Source: Limnoperna fortunei
Taxonomy: Eukaryota; Mollusca; Bivalvia; Mytilida; Modiolidae
NCBI GenBank assembly: GCA_944474755.1
Contig: OX104122.1
Coordinates: 27,741,956 to 27,805,955 of the forward strand
Direction of reading: 5' to 3'
Length of the DNA stretch: 64,000 nt
Shown here: piece by piece, positions 23,501-34,430 of the stretch
Position numbering within the stretch: the first letter of the stretch is position 1
How the letters are laid out: each line of letters starts with the position of its first letter
Notes under the pieces: model-generated
What the model was told of the DNA's origin: nothing
Database searches by the model: none
The model's input: only the letters and a program-made list of their open reading frames with translations
Program-made: the position numbers and the translations under genes

Positions 23501-24372
23501 GGGTGGTCGGGGACCATACTGTGAGGGTTCACAGTGCTCTACTCGGAGCCCAGCGAGTCCCCAGAGTGGCGGATAGAAGGTGGCAATTCTTTAAGGGTTT
23601 TTAGATCATATGGAAAGCCCGGCCGCGGACCACAGTGGTAACCTATTTGGAGAATGACCCACATAGGGTAAGAAGAATACAAGGGTTATTTTAGTTTATT
23701 TCTTTGTCTCCTTGAAAACAACTAATACCAAAAGTGGAACGATTTTTTAGACAGAATAACCTCCCTTGTACAATATTTAATAATTTTCGTTGTTTAGTCT
23801 ATACTTTACTTGTAGTTTTAAACCCATCAATAAATTGAACTGATAGTTTATTCTATGATTTTTAGACAACAAATGATTTGTTTTCTGAGAATTCTTAATG
23901 TGATTCTAAAGAATGTATACTTAGGATAACGCTGCAGATAACTTTGACATAGACACCCACGAATTGACGAATTCCGCGAAATGTTTTGAATTTCCTTTCA
24001 AAAACAATTGCTACCAACAGGGACAGTCTATACTAACCTTATAGACTGTCCCTGCTACCAACAAATATAAATAAATTGAAAGTTCATCATTATTTGCTTT
24101 TTTTAATTTCTGCAAACGTCCTATCTTAATTATCTCACGTTAAAAAAACATTTGTATATTACGAAGTCATGATTACCTGAAGTCGTATTTTCCATGATGA
24201 ATTGAAATGACCAACTCTGTACGACTGTATCAGAGATCTCCTCTGTTTGACCTTCGGAATGTTGGAATACCATCGTATATAACTACCGGCATATTCGTCA
24301 CACTCTTCCGTAGTCAGAACATCCGGAATAACGGCAAAGCCATCAGTCTGTAATTTCTCAAAGACCTCTTCC
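20550..24372 (-). CDS. Phytanoyl-CoA-dioxygenase-like protein (PhyH gene B), partial
   Basis: Three minus-strand exons are read: 24177-24372, 23282-23369 and 20550-21202. All have GT-AG borders and phases that join to about 310 residues. The N-terminal exon carries EKLQTDGFAVIPDVLTTEEC. The second begins VKPVFEMLWGT and ends PPEMG. The last has the Fe ligands WLHIDQG and TVHDS, KGGIVLWDSR, and an Arg nine residues after the distal His. Unlike genes A and C, the first part is split by an extra phase-0 intron (23370-24176) before VKPVF. The C-terminus (APTWE) has no PTS1. The first base of exon one belongs to a split codon, so a start exon upstream of 24372 is missing. The intron at 21203-23281 holds an inverted-repeat element and hairpins. 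It is arranged head to head with gene C. Confidence 0.87.
21486..22226. mobile_element. Non-autonomous element with 70-bp inverted ends
   Basis: Left 21486-21556 (AACCTGGTCCCTGGTGCAAT and on) and right 22156-22226 are inverted copies of each other with a few differences over about 70 bases. The 600-bp centre has no coding capacity. It lies in the intron of PhyH gene B. No clear target duplication was seen. Confidence 0.75.
22390..22905. repeat. Cluster of short hairpin repeats
   Basis: The unit TAGTCTCGATCACCCAGACG followed by an AT loop and GCGTCTGGATGATCGAGACTA forms a hairpin of about 65 bases (22836-22898). A second, less complete hairpin lies at 22768-22815 and a half-copy starts at 22393. 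All are in the intron of PhyH gene B. Confidence 0.7.
23490..23680. repeat. GC-richer repeat of unknown class
   Basis: A block with GGTGGTCGGGGACCATACTG and GCCCGGCCGCGGACCACAGT stands out by base composition from the surrounding intron of gene B. No protein or known terminus was recognised. Confidence 0.3.
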
Positions 24373-24574
24373 CTTATCAAATAAAACAGATCATTATTAA
24401 CTTGTAGTATATATTTTTCATATGAAGTAATTTCGGATGATTTCATTCATTTTTTTTCCAAAATGACGTCAGCGTATAACAGTTAACTGTTTCAATCCTT
24501 CCGGAATTACTGTTCCCTGCCCGAGAACGATGTGCAGTATCAAGCGCACAGACTACCACCTCATTCATGTTTCG

Positions 24575-24755
24575 GTCCGAGTCTCACTGCGGGCAGACTG
24601 TAGACTCCAATCTTAAGTCACAAAGATTGCCAGTTTTCCTACCGAAGATCGGAGGTTCTCCGGCTTCCTCCCCCAGTCAAAAATGGACTACGTATATTTG
24701 ATATAGCTGTAAAATAGCTGAAAGTGGCGTTAAAACATCATTCAAACAAAATAAA
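24575..24755 (+). repeat. tRNA-derived SINE, head damaged
   Basis: GAGTCTCACTGCGGGCAGAC (B box), GATTGCCAGTTTTCCTACCG, CGGCTTCCTCCCCCAGTC and GCTGAAAGTGGCGTTAAAAC follow the family order. The A-box half is missing or rearranged. Confidence 0.75.
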
Positions 24756-24989
24756 ATCATTCATGTCATTTGAAAAAAAAACAAGCCCATTAGGATCTTT
24801 GAGATAAAACTACAACTTATACAAATCACAGTCAAAACTTGGAGATTATTTGGGGTAAATTTCTCATGCTAGGAATTTATTTGCTCAGATCGAGGATTTG
24901 ATCAACCAATGGGATCCAAACGTTTAAACATGGCCAACCAAGATCCTTTAATGTGATCACTCTCTCTGTAAAGTCTGTAAGTTAATAAA

Positions 24990-25159
24990 ACAGTTATTTA
25001 ATGCCTGTTCATGGAGCAGTCAAACTATTATGCCCTCGGTGCTCTGTAGATGATTTATTATGCCCTCGGAGGCTCAGGAGATGATTTAGGAACTGTTGCC
25101 TTCCGCCTGCCTCGGGATAATAGTTTTGACTGCTCCATGAACAGGCATTAAATAACTGT
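24990..25159. repeat. 170-bp inverted-repeat MITE
   Basis: ACAGTTATTTAATGCCTGTT and the following TCATGGAGCAGTCAAACTAT at the left are met by their complement at the right (GACTGCTCCATGAACAGGCA, TTAAATAACTGT). The arms are about 46 bases around a short centre with two ATTATGCCCTCGG copies. It lies between PhyH genes B and C. Confidence 0.85.
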
Positions 25160-25169
25160 ATAATGTTCA

Positions 25170-26170
25170 TGTTAGCTTCAGAGACGCGTTGAACTGTTAC
25201 AACAACAGAGACACATTGAAATGTTACAACAACAGAGACACATTGAAATGTTACAACTACAGAGACACATTGAACTGTTACAATTCCAGAGACACAATGA
25301 ACTAATACAACTACAGAGACCCATTGAAATGTTTCAACTATAGAGACACATTGAAATGTTTCAACTATAGAGACACATTGAAATGTTACAACTACAGAGA
25401 CACATTGAAATATTACATCTTCAGAGACACAATAACTGCTACAACTACAGAGACACAATAACTGCTACAACTACAGAGACACAATAACTGCTACAACTAC
25501 AGAGACACAATAACTGCTACAACTACAAAGACACAATAACTGCTACAACTACAGAGACACAATAACTGCTACAACTACAGAGACACAATAACTGCTACAA
25601 CTACAGAGACACAATATACTGTTACAACTACAGAGACACAATAACTGCTACAACTACAGAGACACAATAACTGCTACAACTGCAGAGACACAATATACTG
25701 TTACAACTACAGACACATTGAAATGTTACAAATACAGAGACACATTGAAATGTTACAACTACAGTTACAACTACAGAGACACATTGAACTGCTACAACTA
25801 CAGAGACACAATAACTGCTACAACTACAAAGACACAATGTACTGTTACAACTACAGACACATTGAAATGTTAAATCCACAGAGACACATTGAAATGTTAC
25901 AACTACAGTTACAACTACAGAGACACATTGAAATGTTACAACTACAGAGACACATTGAACTATTACAACTACAGAAACACATTGAACTGTTACAACTACA
26001 AAGACACATTGAACTATTACAACTACAGACACATTGAAATGGTACAACCACAGAGACACATTGAACTGTTACAACTACAGAGACACAATGTACTGTTACA
26101 ATTCCAGAGACACAATGAACTAATACAACTACAGAGACCCATTGAAATGTTACAACTACAGTGACACATA
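25170..26170. repeat. 1-kb minisatellite, units of about 24-27 bp
   Basis: Tandem units of the form ACAGAGACACATTGAAATGT-TACAACT alternate with ACAATAACTGCTACAACT units (26-bp period around 25447-25680). Subfamilies are interspersed, which suggests repeated local exchange. Long open frames on both strands (Val/Cys-rich or Tyr/Asn/His-rich) are by-products of the repeat and are not genes. It fills the space between the divergent PhyH genes B and C. Confidence 0.9.
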
Positions 26171-26242
26171 GAAATGTTCGAGATCCATTAACATCGGATA
26201 AAAAAGCCCTTTCCTTGCAACAACCATTTTCAACGTTGTAGT

Positions 26243-26465
26243 GGTCTAGGTGAACGAGTGGTTAAGGTATTTCTTCTACTATTGACCACATGGTCTGTCA
26301 ACACTGAGGTTGAGGGTTCGTGTGCTGCCAGTTTTCTTTCCGAAAATCGGGGTTTTTCTCCGGGTACTCAGGCTTCCTGCCCAAAATAAAACTGAACGCC
26401 ATGATCTGATGTTATAGCTAAAAATCGCTGAAAGTGGCGTGGCACTAAACATCATTCAAACAAAC
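26243..26465 (+). repeat. tRNA-derived SINE
   Basis: The head GGTGAACGAGTGGTTAAGGT, B-box region GAGGGTTCGTGTGCTGCC (shortened), body CCGAAAATCGGGGTTTTTCT and tail GCTGAAAGTGGCGTGGCACT match the family, with a small internal deletion. Confidence 0.75.
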
Positions 26466-26726
26466 GTGGTGTACTGTTTGCAGCATGATACCCGTTAAAT
26501 ATATAGTAACAGGAACGATGATATCATGAACGTTAAACATTAAATAGATTATTAATTGTAAAGAATAAATATATCCTATACTAGCTAGTGAGCCTGTTTA
26601 AGTCGCAAAAAACATTCGGATGACCAATGTCAAATTTGAGTTGTTGTTTTCCTATATACAATAATAATAAACAGTAATTTAGTTCGATCGTTTTACTGGT
26701 ATCAAATATCCTTGATCTAATATATT

Positions 26727-26828
26727 CAATCTAATTAAAATTAAATTTATTACCTCCCCCCCCTGCGTTGACGGCAGCAATATAGTAAAAAGGGGTAGCA
26801 CGTGGAAGATTTAATTATAGTTAGATTG
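26727..26828. repeat. MITE with CAATCTAATTAAAATTA ends (copy 1)
   Basis: It begins CAATCTAATTAAAATTAAAT and ends ATTATAGTTAGATTG, with a C-run/G-run centre (CCTCCCCCCCTGCG ... AAAAGGGGTAGC). Copies 2 and 3 are at 37899 and 40071. Flanks here share only TAATA, so the target duplication is not clear. Confidence 0.7.
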
Positions 26829-26829
26829 T

Positions 26830-27805
26830 AATAAAAAGGTCATTAAATAACAGCATGAAATAAAAAACGTCATGATCGATATTTGTGCAGAATGAAGATT
26901 AATTTTGTGTCGTTCTGTGTGACTTATTCCTATACATACCTGTTCATTGTTTGTTGTTTACGATATCTTAATTGCTTTATTTATTACAATTTACATTTGT
27001 TTTTATATTGATACATTTCACAATAACAGGTAACGATTTATTTATTTATCAACTGCTATATTTAGTTTACAGTGATCGAAAGTCCAAAGGTATATTAATG
27101 TATAATTGTTACGTACGAGTGTAAAGAAAAACTAAAAATATTCGTTGTTTTTTTATTAATATAATAGGTCATGTTTTCGATTTTTCACATACATGTATTT
27201 TAGTGCTCGACAGAGAAAAAACTATAAAGACAAAAAAAGTCGCGAACTTTTATAATTGCTTTCTTTTTGCTTTTTAATGTTTAATTCATCTACTACGTTT
27301 TTACATTAGCATGTTTACCATTTATAACTATTTCAAATGGTTGTGAAATTCCCGAATAAACAAGTCAGCAATTTATGCGATTTAAATTTAAACCCACAAT
27401 CGTATACATACCATTATATTTGAGAGCGTCGAATGGATCAAACGTGTCTACCTGTGCCCGATATGGACAGGTAAATACTAAAAGTATTTCTTCGACATTG
27501 ATTAAAAATAACCCACTGATAAATATGTTTCTTTTTTATATCTGTATTTTATTTAAAAATAGACAGCGTTTAACACCTATCACTGTATACATTTGATAAT
27601 CGGGATTTCTCTCTGTTGGCAATAAACCCTGAACACACAGATTGTAAAGATATATTGGCATAGTCTTCTGTATAATAAGATCATTCGAAAATGTAATCGG
27701 TGTTATACAAATATATTATATTTAGTACCCCTGGATTAAAATTTTATAATACAATATACACGTGTGAGTTAAAACTTTTATTTAATTAAATTCTGATATT
27801 TTCAG
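26830..27805. other. Upstream region of PhyH gene C, no exon confirmed
   Basis: AT-rich DNA. The first exon of gene C should end with two bases of a split codon. A frame at 27375-27476 ends at a GT donor (GGACAG|GTAAAT), but in the wrong phase, so it was not accepted. Confidence 0.4.
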
Positions 27806-29096
27806 AAAAACTATTCAAAAACAGTTGGACGAAAATGGTTACTGTGTTATTCCGAATGTCATCCCTGTACAAAAATGTGATGAATATTTAAAAGACTTCC
27901 AAAAATGGCAAAGCAGTTTTAAAGAAACTGGGGAGAGCTTGAAAATACGAAGATCTGTGATTCAGTCATACAGGATTGGCCAGTTTGAAAGTGTTTGGAA
28001 ATGTCGGCTACATTGTAAGCCCGTTTTTGAGCTACTTTGGGGCACCGATAAACTCTTGACTAGTGTTGATGGAATGGCATTGGCCGATCCACCGGAAATA
28101 GGTAACAGTAAAACCGGAATTATGTAACAGTCAAGGAATCATAATTAATAATCGAGCTTATTACATCTGTTGTACGTGTATAGTATCGGGTTAAGTTTGA
28201 CGGAATTCCCTTTTTCTTATTGACCAACTATATATGTTTAATTCATATCTTAAACCTAGAATTGTCTTCAATGTAACCATTTCTTACAAGACCAAAAAGG
28301 CAGTGTTGGCATGTATACCATGGATGAGTCGATTTAATGGACGCTCTTCCGCAAATTAATTACTCTGCAAGTACCTGTCTCATTGATTTTAAGATGTAAT
28401 ATTTTGTTTAATATTTTAGGAAATGGTGAATTTCGGGAACAAGGCAAGTACTGGCTCCATCTTGATCAGGGCGTAAGACGACAGGGTCGTCATGGTTATC
28501 AAGGGGCTGTGTATTTGGAGGAGACTACAGACCAGGACTACTGTTTGCGGGTGTTAAAGCACTCTAATCAACACCACTCGAGTTTTTTCGATAATTTTCC
28601 GACAGCAGCAGCAAAGACCAGAAGATCAGAGTTTTTCATACTGAGTAAGCCTCAAAGGAAATGGTACGAAGACCAAGGATGTCCGTTGGTGTACGTACCT
28701 GTGCCAAAGGGTGGAATGGTTCTTTGGGATTCTCGGACCGTTCATGATACAGACCCTCCACAAATGGATCGACTCAGAAAGGACAAATGGCGTTGCGTTG
28801 TATTTGTTAGTATGTCTCCTGCTATTTGGGCAGGAGACGATGATATTTCTTTCAAACGTAAAGTATACATGGACATGCAACTGACATCGCATTGGTCGTC
28901 CCAAGGTCAGAAATCCTTTAAAAACTACAACCCAAAGAAACGTAAGAGCGACGGTGCAATTATTGATAAGCACACTATTACAGACCTGCCTCAAATCGCC
29001 AAAACAACAGAAGTGAAACTATTGATGGGAGTTGAATCTTACAGTTTTGACGACGGCAAGCCGAACGGACCGCCGGCGCCTACATGGATACCATGA
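27806..29096 (+). CDS. Phytanoyl-CoA-dioxygenase-like protein (PhyH gene C), partial
   Basis: Two exons are read: 27806-28101 (acceptor TTTTCAG, donor GTAACA) and 28420-29096 (acceptor TTTTAG, stop TGA 29094-29096). Exon 1 is 296 bases, exactly as in gene A, and starts and ends in the same phases. Together they give about 324 residues. Features in order: DENGYCVIPNVIP near the start, a block ending PPEIG, iron ligands WLHLDQG and TVHDT, KGGMVLWDSR between them, and an Arg nine residues after the distal His. A basic PKKRK insert near the C-terminus is not seen in A or B and could act as a nuclear signal, which is only a possibility. The C-terminus APTWIP lacks a PTS1. The intron is only 318 bases. 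Substrate unknown. It is the cleanest of the three copies, with no breaks. Confidence 0.9.
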
Positions 29097-29429
29097 ATAT
29101 GTAGGAACAAATAAAACGGGCATTAATATGTATTCTGTACATTACTCAAACAGAAAAATCTCTTTATTGTATTTTTATTTTTATTTTTATTTTATTCTCT
29201 GTATAATTTTGATATATTTTTTAAATGTTTGTTCATTATATTCCCGTTTAGAGGGTACTATTCTCTGTGAATATTATATGTTTATATGTGTACAATACCT
29301 TTATATATTCACTTATCATTTTTCCCGGTGTACATTATTCTCCGTATATACTGTGTATGATTATAGTTTTCTGTGTAATTTTATTCAGGTATAGTTTTTT
29401 ATTCATGTGCAATTGTTGATAACTGTAAA

Positions 29430-29435
29430 AATAAA
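29430..29435 (+). terminator. Possible poly(A) signal of PhyH gene C
   Basis: AATAAA lies 334 bases after the stop of gene C in AT-rich DNA, followed by a TGTT/GTTTTT-rich stretch from about 29465 that could serve as the downstream element. It is a plausible 3' end but not unique. Confidence 0.4.
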
Positions 29436-29639
29436 TGTATTACATTATGTCACAACGTCTTCGTTTTGTCAATGTTGTTGTTTTTAAAATCTCATGATGA
29501 TGATGAGATGATGATGAAGTGGTTTATTCCGTAGTCCGGCAACTTAGTGCCCTCAGTATGACGATTGTTCGTTTTTGCTATTCCATTGACATAACCTTGG
29601 GGATTAGTTGAGGACAGTTCTTCGGGATTTTCGGTCAAT

Positions 29640-29870
29640 TTGTTTGTTTGTTTGTCTGTGGTCTATTGTCGCTTTAAATAGTCTTTTTCAGCTACATTAT
29701 GAAGTATAGTTTTTTTAGGGGGTGGGGTTGGAAACTGGAGTACCCCGAGAAAACCTCTGACCTTCAGCATGAAAACCGGCAATTCTGGTCAATAAAAGCT
29801 GCAGTCAAGCTACTCGCGGACGGGTTGCTATGATGTAATATTTGCGTACTACAGGACCCCAGAATCCTAC
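29640..29870 (-). repeat. Strongly diverged SINE copy
   Basis: In reverse order it shows the (GTTT)n tail, TCGCTTTAAATAG, TTTTTCAGCTACATTATG, GGAGTACCCCGAGAAAACCT and CCGGCAATTCTGGTCAAT. Each is a decayed version of the SINE body motifs. The head cannot be recognised. Confidence 0.45.
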
Positions 29871-29923
29871 ACGAGTACAAGCGTTTTCCATTCCGGCAGT
29901 CTCTGAGGTCATATTCAAAGTTG

Positions 29924-30172
29924 GGACCTCGGTGGCCGAGTGGTCAAGGTAGTTCAACTACTATTGATCACGTGGTCTGTCAAGACTGAGATTGCGGGTT
30001 CGATTTTCACTACAGGCAGGGTGTACTCGAATTCAATCTTAATTGACAAGGATTGCCAGTTTTCCGACCGCAGGTCGGGGATTTCTCCGGGTACTCCGGC
30101 TTCCTCCCCTAATAAAAACTGGACGCCATGATATAGCTCAAAAATTGCTGAACGTGGTTCAAGACCATCAAA
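29924..30172 (+). repeat. tRNA-derived SINE, full-length
   Basis: The head is GACCTCGGTGGCCGAGTGGT (A box), with B box GCGGGTTCGATTTTCAC, body AATTGACAAGGATTGCCAGT, CTCCGGGTACTCCGGCTTCC and GGACGCCATGATATAGCTC, and tail in CATCAAAAAAAACC. It is among the best-preserved copies. Confidence 0.88.
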
Positions 30173-30571
30173 AAAAACCAAAACATATTCACAGTGTTGT
30201 GGAGTGAATGTTTCTGTAGGTATTAAATAATTAATATATACAGTTTTCTGTTGGAATTGTTTTCTTATGATCTCAGATTCTGTTCGGAGTCGGAATAGTG
30301 TGTTTGTGTGATGCAAAAAGTGCGTCTATTCCTTATTCATTAAAATATACTTTTTGAAACCAATTATCGGGACAATTATGTATAAACATCGAACACGCAG
30401 AAACTTGCAGATAATATTCATTTTCTTATTTCCGTTTATATACTCCTGAAATAATAAGAAACGCCTAGTTGAGTTTAAGATATTTTAATAAGCGACATTC
30501 AGATCAAAATTTTACAATTACACGAATGAAATGTGCATTTTTGTTGTTTTATGCAGAGTAACAGTCATTTC

Positions 30572-31072
30572 CTATACAAAATGTCGCTTGCGGTAAGCTG
30601 CAAATTTGTAACGTGCGTGAACACCTCGAGAAACCAGCACATCTCTGCATCTCCTCGGTTTGGACTCTATAAAAACAAGTACAATGTTGCGAGTTATTCT
30701 TCGCCATTCCTCTTGCAACATCTGAGTTGATCACGGATCTGCGGTGGTTGTTGGCGCTGGCGCACACGTTTGTCTAGTTGGTCCCAAATATGTTCGATGG
30801 GATTCAAATCTGGTGATTTTGAAGGCCATGGCAATACATTAATGTTATTCCGCTCACGAAAGTCTCTGGTTAGTTGAGCTGTGTGCGGCTTAGCATTGTC
30901 CTGCTGAAATAACTCCTTCAGGTGGTCGATTACTGGAAGAAGACGTGGTTGAAGGATGTCGTCTCTGTACCGCTGTACGTGCCATTTAGTTGTGTGGTAC
31001 GTACACAAGCTCTGATTTTCTGTCATCTGAGATCGCCGCCCACATCATGACGCAACCTCCGCCTAAGCTATC
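30572..31072 (-). pseudogene. Tc1/mariner transposase, C-terminal half
   Basis: On the minus strand it reads GGGCVMMWAAIS, then FQQDNAKPHTA (second catalytic Asp) and WPSKSPDLNPIEHIWDQL (third catalytic acidic residue), and ends at a stop at 30572-30574 after YRKRHFV. A stop or frame change at about 31000 and another at about 30700 break it. The N-terminal half lies at 34592-35510 on the other side of a 3.5-kb insertion. Both halves carry GCTATC at the junction. Confidence 0.85.
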
Positions 31073-31395
31073 GAAAGAGGAAGGTATAATGGCACAAAAT
31101 CCGAAGATAGAATATGTCAATTATGTAAAAATTCAGTGAGGACGAGCTTCATTTTTTATTAAAATGCCGGTCCCTTAACGATGTACGTTCCCCTCATGTA
31201 AATAAATTAGCGTCCCATTTTCAGAACTTATCTAAACTTTCAGATGATATGAAGTTTATTTGGATCATGTCCTCTGAAGACTTAAAAGTAATATCAATTC
31301 TAAGTACATTGCTGAAATCTCTATTCGATAAACGAAATATTGAACAGAAAAATACATTGAAATACAAATTAGAGTTATCATTCATTTATATTTAA
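31073..31395 (+). pseudogene. LINE ORF2 C-terminal fragment
   Basis: It begins ERGRYNG and ICQLCKNSV and, after a one-base shift near 31136, continues EDELHFLLKCRSLNDVR and on to FIYI stop at 31393-31395. The CxxC...H...C arrangement with an EDExHFL motif is the zinc-knuckle-like end of L1/Tx1-type or CR1-type ORF2 proteins. Confidence 0.7.
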
Positions 31396-31464
31396 AGTAA
31401 AAATATTATCTATTGAGTTTTCTCATGGTCACAGTGAGATATCTGGTCTAACAATGATTTGTAT

Positions 31465-31519
31465 CTTTATGCATATATATATGTGTATGTGTGTATATGT
31501 ATGTACATGTGTGTATGTA

Positions 31520-31580
<61 letters not shown>

Positions 31581-31585
31581 ATACA
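31465..31585. repeat. TG/TA microsatellite
   Basis: Runs of GTGTATGTATGT pass into long (TA)n. The frame reading Tyr/Ile/Cys/Val through it is an artefact. Confidence 0.9.
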
Positions 31586-31737
31586 AACGTCTAAGTGTTG
31601 TGACAACCATATAATATATCTATCCAGCGGATTTCTGAAACATCAGAAATACAGGGTTAATATCAAACTTTTATATATACTTCTACAAATTAAGCCCAAC
31701 ACTGTTTGAATTAGATTTTTAACACTGGCAAATTTTT

Positions 31738-31850
31738 GTTTACCCTCAGCGGGATTCGAACTCACACCGTTGTGACACTGTGGCACCAAATCGCCTGCAC
31801 TATATCCAGCGGTCTAGACCCTCGGCCAAATCCGCTATATTAAAATATAG
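31738..31850 (-). repeat. tRNA-like SINE head, minus strand
   Basis: Reverse complemented, it has a TTGGCCGAGGGTCTAGA A-box region and GTGAGTTCGAATCCCGC B box about 60 bases apart. The long variable spacing and the extra bases suggest a Leu/Ser-type tRNA origin and a SINE rather than a working tRNA. Confidence 0.55.
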
Positions 31851-32030
31851 CTTCATTAACCGGGGTGAATCGTACACATAGACATAGTACATGTGTACTA
31901 GCGTGTGACCATGGAATTTTCGTAACCAATACATATTAATTTGACAGTAATCTAATTCAGCATTTTTGTATATATTATATAGGATGACAAAGTTACTTGT
32001 CATACATGTCATACTTGTATATATATATAT

Positions 32031-34280
32031 AATTAAAGCTCAGGTCGCACAAAAACATTGTGTATGTAAATGACATGTTCAACCAAAAGTAACACTAGGC
32101 CAGTGAAACTCCGTTTTTTAGCGGACGGATCTGGTCTAGAGGTTACACCTCTGTCTTTACATGCTAGGCGCAGTAGCCATAGATGTTATAAACTGACACG
32201 AGTTCGATTCCCGAGGTGGGACGGCCCAAAAATCAAATCTGTGTGTACAGATGATTTTCAGAGTGGAAATTACAACGACATTGTTTGGTTAATTCATTAG
32301 ACACTTATAAATATCATTTATCTTAACTATGTATCTTTAGTGCATTTCTAAAGATCCAATGTTGAAATACAATCAGATGTTGGGCATATATAAATACTAG
32401 TAGACAATTATAAATAGAAATTCAAAACAACTATATGCACGCATCTGTATAATTGCTCACAGATCCATTCTGATTGTGTGAAAATCGTTGTAATTAAAGC
32501 TCAGGTCGCACAAAAACATTGTGTATGTAAATGACATGTTCAACCAAAAGTAACACTAGGCCAGTGAAACTCCGTTTTTTAGCGGACGGATCTGGTCTAG
32601 AGGTTACACCTCTGTCTTTACATGCTAGGCGCAGTAGCCATAGATACGGAAGCCTTGGAGGGCCATTTTGACTTTTAACTTTTAACTTACTAATTCTGAC
32701 TCTTTTGTTTTGAGTTTTGACTATTGACTTATGATACAAGCCGACTGGGGACATTTTCAGTTTTAACTTTTGACTTTCAACCTTTTGACTATTGACTTTT
32801 GCCTTTTGACTTTTGACTTCAGACTTTTTACGTAAGCCGTGAAGGGACATTTTTGTCTTTCAGATGTCTTTCAACTTCTTACAATTGACTTTTTACTTTT
32901 CACCTTATGACTTTCAAGGCGGGAAACAATGTTCAAAGACAATCTCACCTTAGTTAGATTTACTAAAACCTTTTGATTATAAAAATGTGAGCTCACTGAC
33001 AAAAATATCTTCAGGAAAAGAGCAAATTCCACAACCTCCTTTGTATTTTTGTATGAGTTAATCAATTTTATACAGAAAATTTACTTCTTTATGCTATTGT
33101 ATACGTCTTTAAACCAATCGTAATATGAAATTTAAATAATCGCATTATTTCTGTAACACACTTCATTCTGACTTTTTATTTTGTGTAAGGTGCTCGGTGT
33201 TAAAAGTCAACAAATTGGATTTCTGGAGAAAGAGACAGTTGTTTTTTTACAAAAGTCAATAAATCGCATCGGACAGCGAGACATAGATTTTGTTTGATAT
33301 AATGGAAAATTTTGGGGTTTTTGCAGCCGTGTACAATCTTCAATTTTTCCGGCATAAAAAGTCATAAATTGAAAGTAAAAAGTCAAGTGTAAGACAAAAA
33401 TGTCCTTTCAAGGCTTACGTAAAAAGTAAAAAGTCATAAGTCAAAAGACAAAAGTCGATAGTCAAAAGGTTGAAAGTCATAAGATATAAGTGAAAATGTC
33501 CCCAGTCGGCTTGTGTAACAAGTCAATAGTCAAAACTCAAAACCAAAAAGTCAGAATTAGTAAGTTAAAAGTTAAAAGTCAAAATGGCCCTCCAAGGCTT
33601 CCGTACATAGATGTTATAAACTGACACGAGTTCGATTCCCGAGGTGGGACGGCTCAAAAATCAAATCTGTGTGTACAGATGATTTTCAGAGTGGAAATTA
33701 CAACGACATTGTTTGGTTAATTCATTAGACACTTATAAATATCATTTATCTTAACTATAGTGCATTTCTAAAGATCCAATGTTGAAATACAATCAGATGT
33801 TGGGCATATATAAATAGACAGTTATAAATAGAAATTCAAAACAACTATATGCACGCATCTGTATAATTGCTTACAGATCTATTCTGATTGTATGAAAATC
33901 GTTGTAATTAAAGCTCAGGTCGCACAAAAACATTGTGTATGTAAATGACATGTTCAACCAAAAGTAACACTAGGCCAGTGAAACTCCGTTTTTTTAGCGG
34001 ACGGATCTGGTCTAGAGGTTACACCTCTGTCTTTACATGCTAGGCGCAGTAGCCATAGATGTTATGAACTGACACGAGTTCGATTCCCGAGGTGGGACGG
34101 CTCAAAAATCAAATCTGTGTGTACAGATGATTTTCAGAGTGGAAATTACAACGACATTGTTTGGTTAATTCATTAGACACTTATAAATATCATTTATCTT
34201 AACTATGTATCTTTAGTGCATTTCTAAAGATCCAATGTTGAAATACAATCAGATGTTGGGCATATATAAATAGACAATTA
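32031..34280 (+). repeat. Three tandem copies of a ~450-460-bp tRNA-like repeat
   Basis: Copies start at 32031, 32492 and 33906 with AATTAAAGCTCAGGTCGCAC. Each holds a Pol III-like pair: TCTGGTCTAGAGGTTACAC (A box) and GAGTTCGATTCCCGAGG (B box). Each ends in TTGGGCATATATAAAT and AAAATCGTTGTAATT. The second copy is interrupted at its CATAGA by a foldback element. The copies are nearly identical, so the tandem array is young. Confidence 0.85.
32645..33605. mobile_element. 961-bp foldback element with simple-sequence arms
   Basis: The ends are TACGGAAGCCTTGGAGGGCC and its complement. The flanking duplication CATAGA is at 32639-32644 and 33606-33611, and removing the insert restores the repeat exactly. 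The roughly 210-base arms are built of irregular TTGACTTTTGACTTT-type steps. The centre of about 540 bases is AT-rich, with no transposase. Confidence 0.85.
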
Positions 34281-34364
34281 TATATATATATATATATATA
34301 TGTATATGTGTATATATATGTATGTGTATGTGTGTGTGTATGTATGTGTGTATGTGTATATATG

Positions 34365-34397
<33 letters not shown>

Positions 34398-34430
34398 ATG
34401 TATATGTATATGTATGTATGTGTATACTAT
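34280..34430. repeat. TA/TG microsatellite
   Basis: It alternates (TA)n, GTATGTGTGTGTATG and (TATG)n steps, and gives spurious frames on both strands. Confidence 0.9.

Noticed and set aside
25009..26164. Long Val/Cys-rich and Tyr/Asn-rich open frames
   Set aside because: They lie wholly within the 24-27-bp tandem array, occur on both strands and have no splice or start context.
25180..26180. CRISPR-like appearance of regularly spaced repeats
   Set aside because: There are no unique spacers of constant length, units are directly adjacent, and the DNA is animal nuclear.
27375..27476. Candidate first exon of PhyH gene C ending GGACAG|GTAAAT
   Set aside because: It ends in phase 0, while exon 27806 needs two leftover bases before it; the residues also do not resemble the family.
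31738..31850. tRNA gene on the minus strand
   Set aside because: A and B boxes are present, but the arms do not form a proper cloverleaf and the sequence runs on into repeat; more likely a SINE head.
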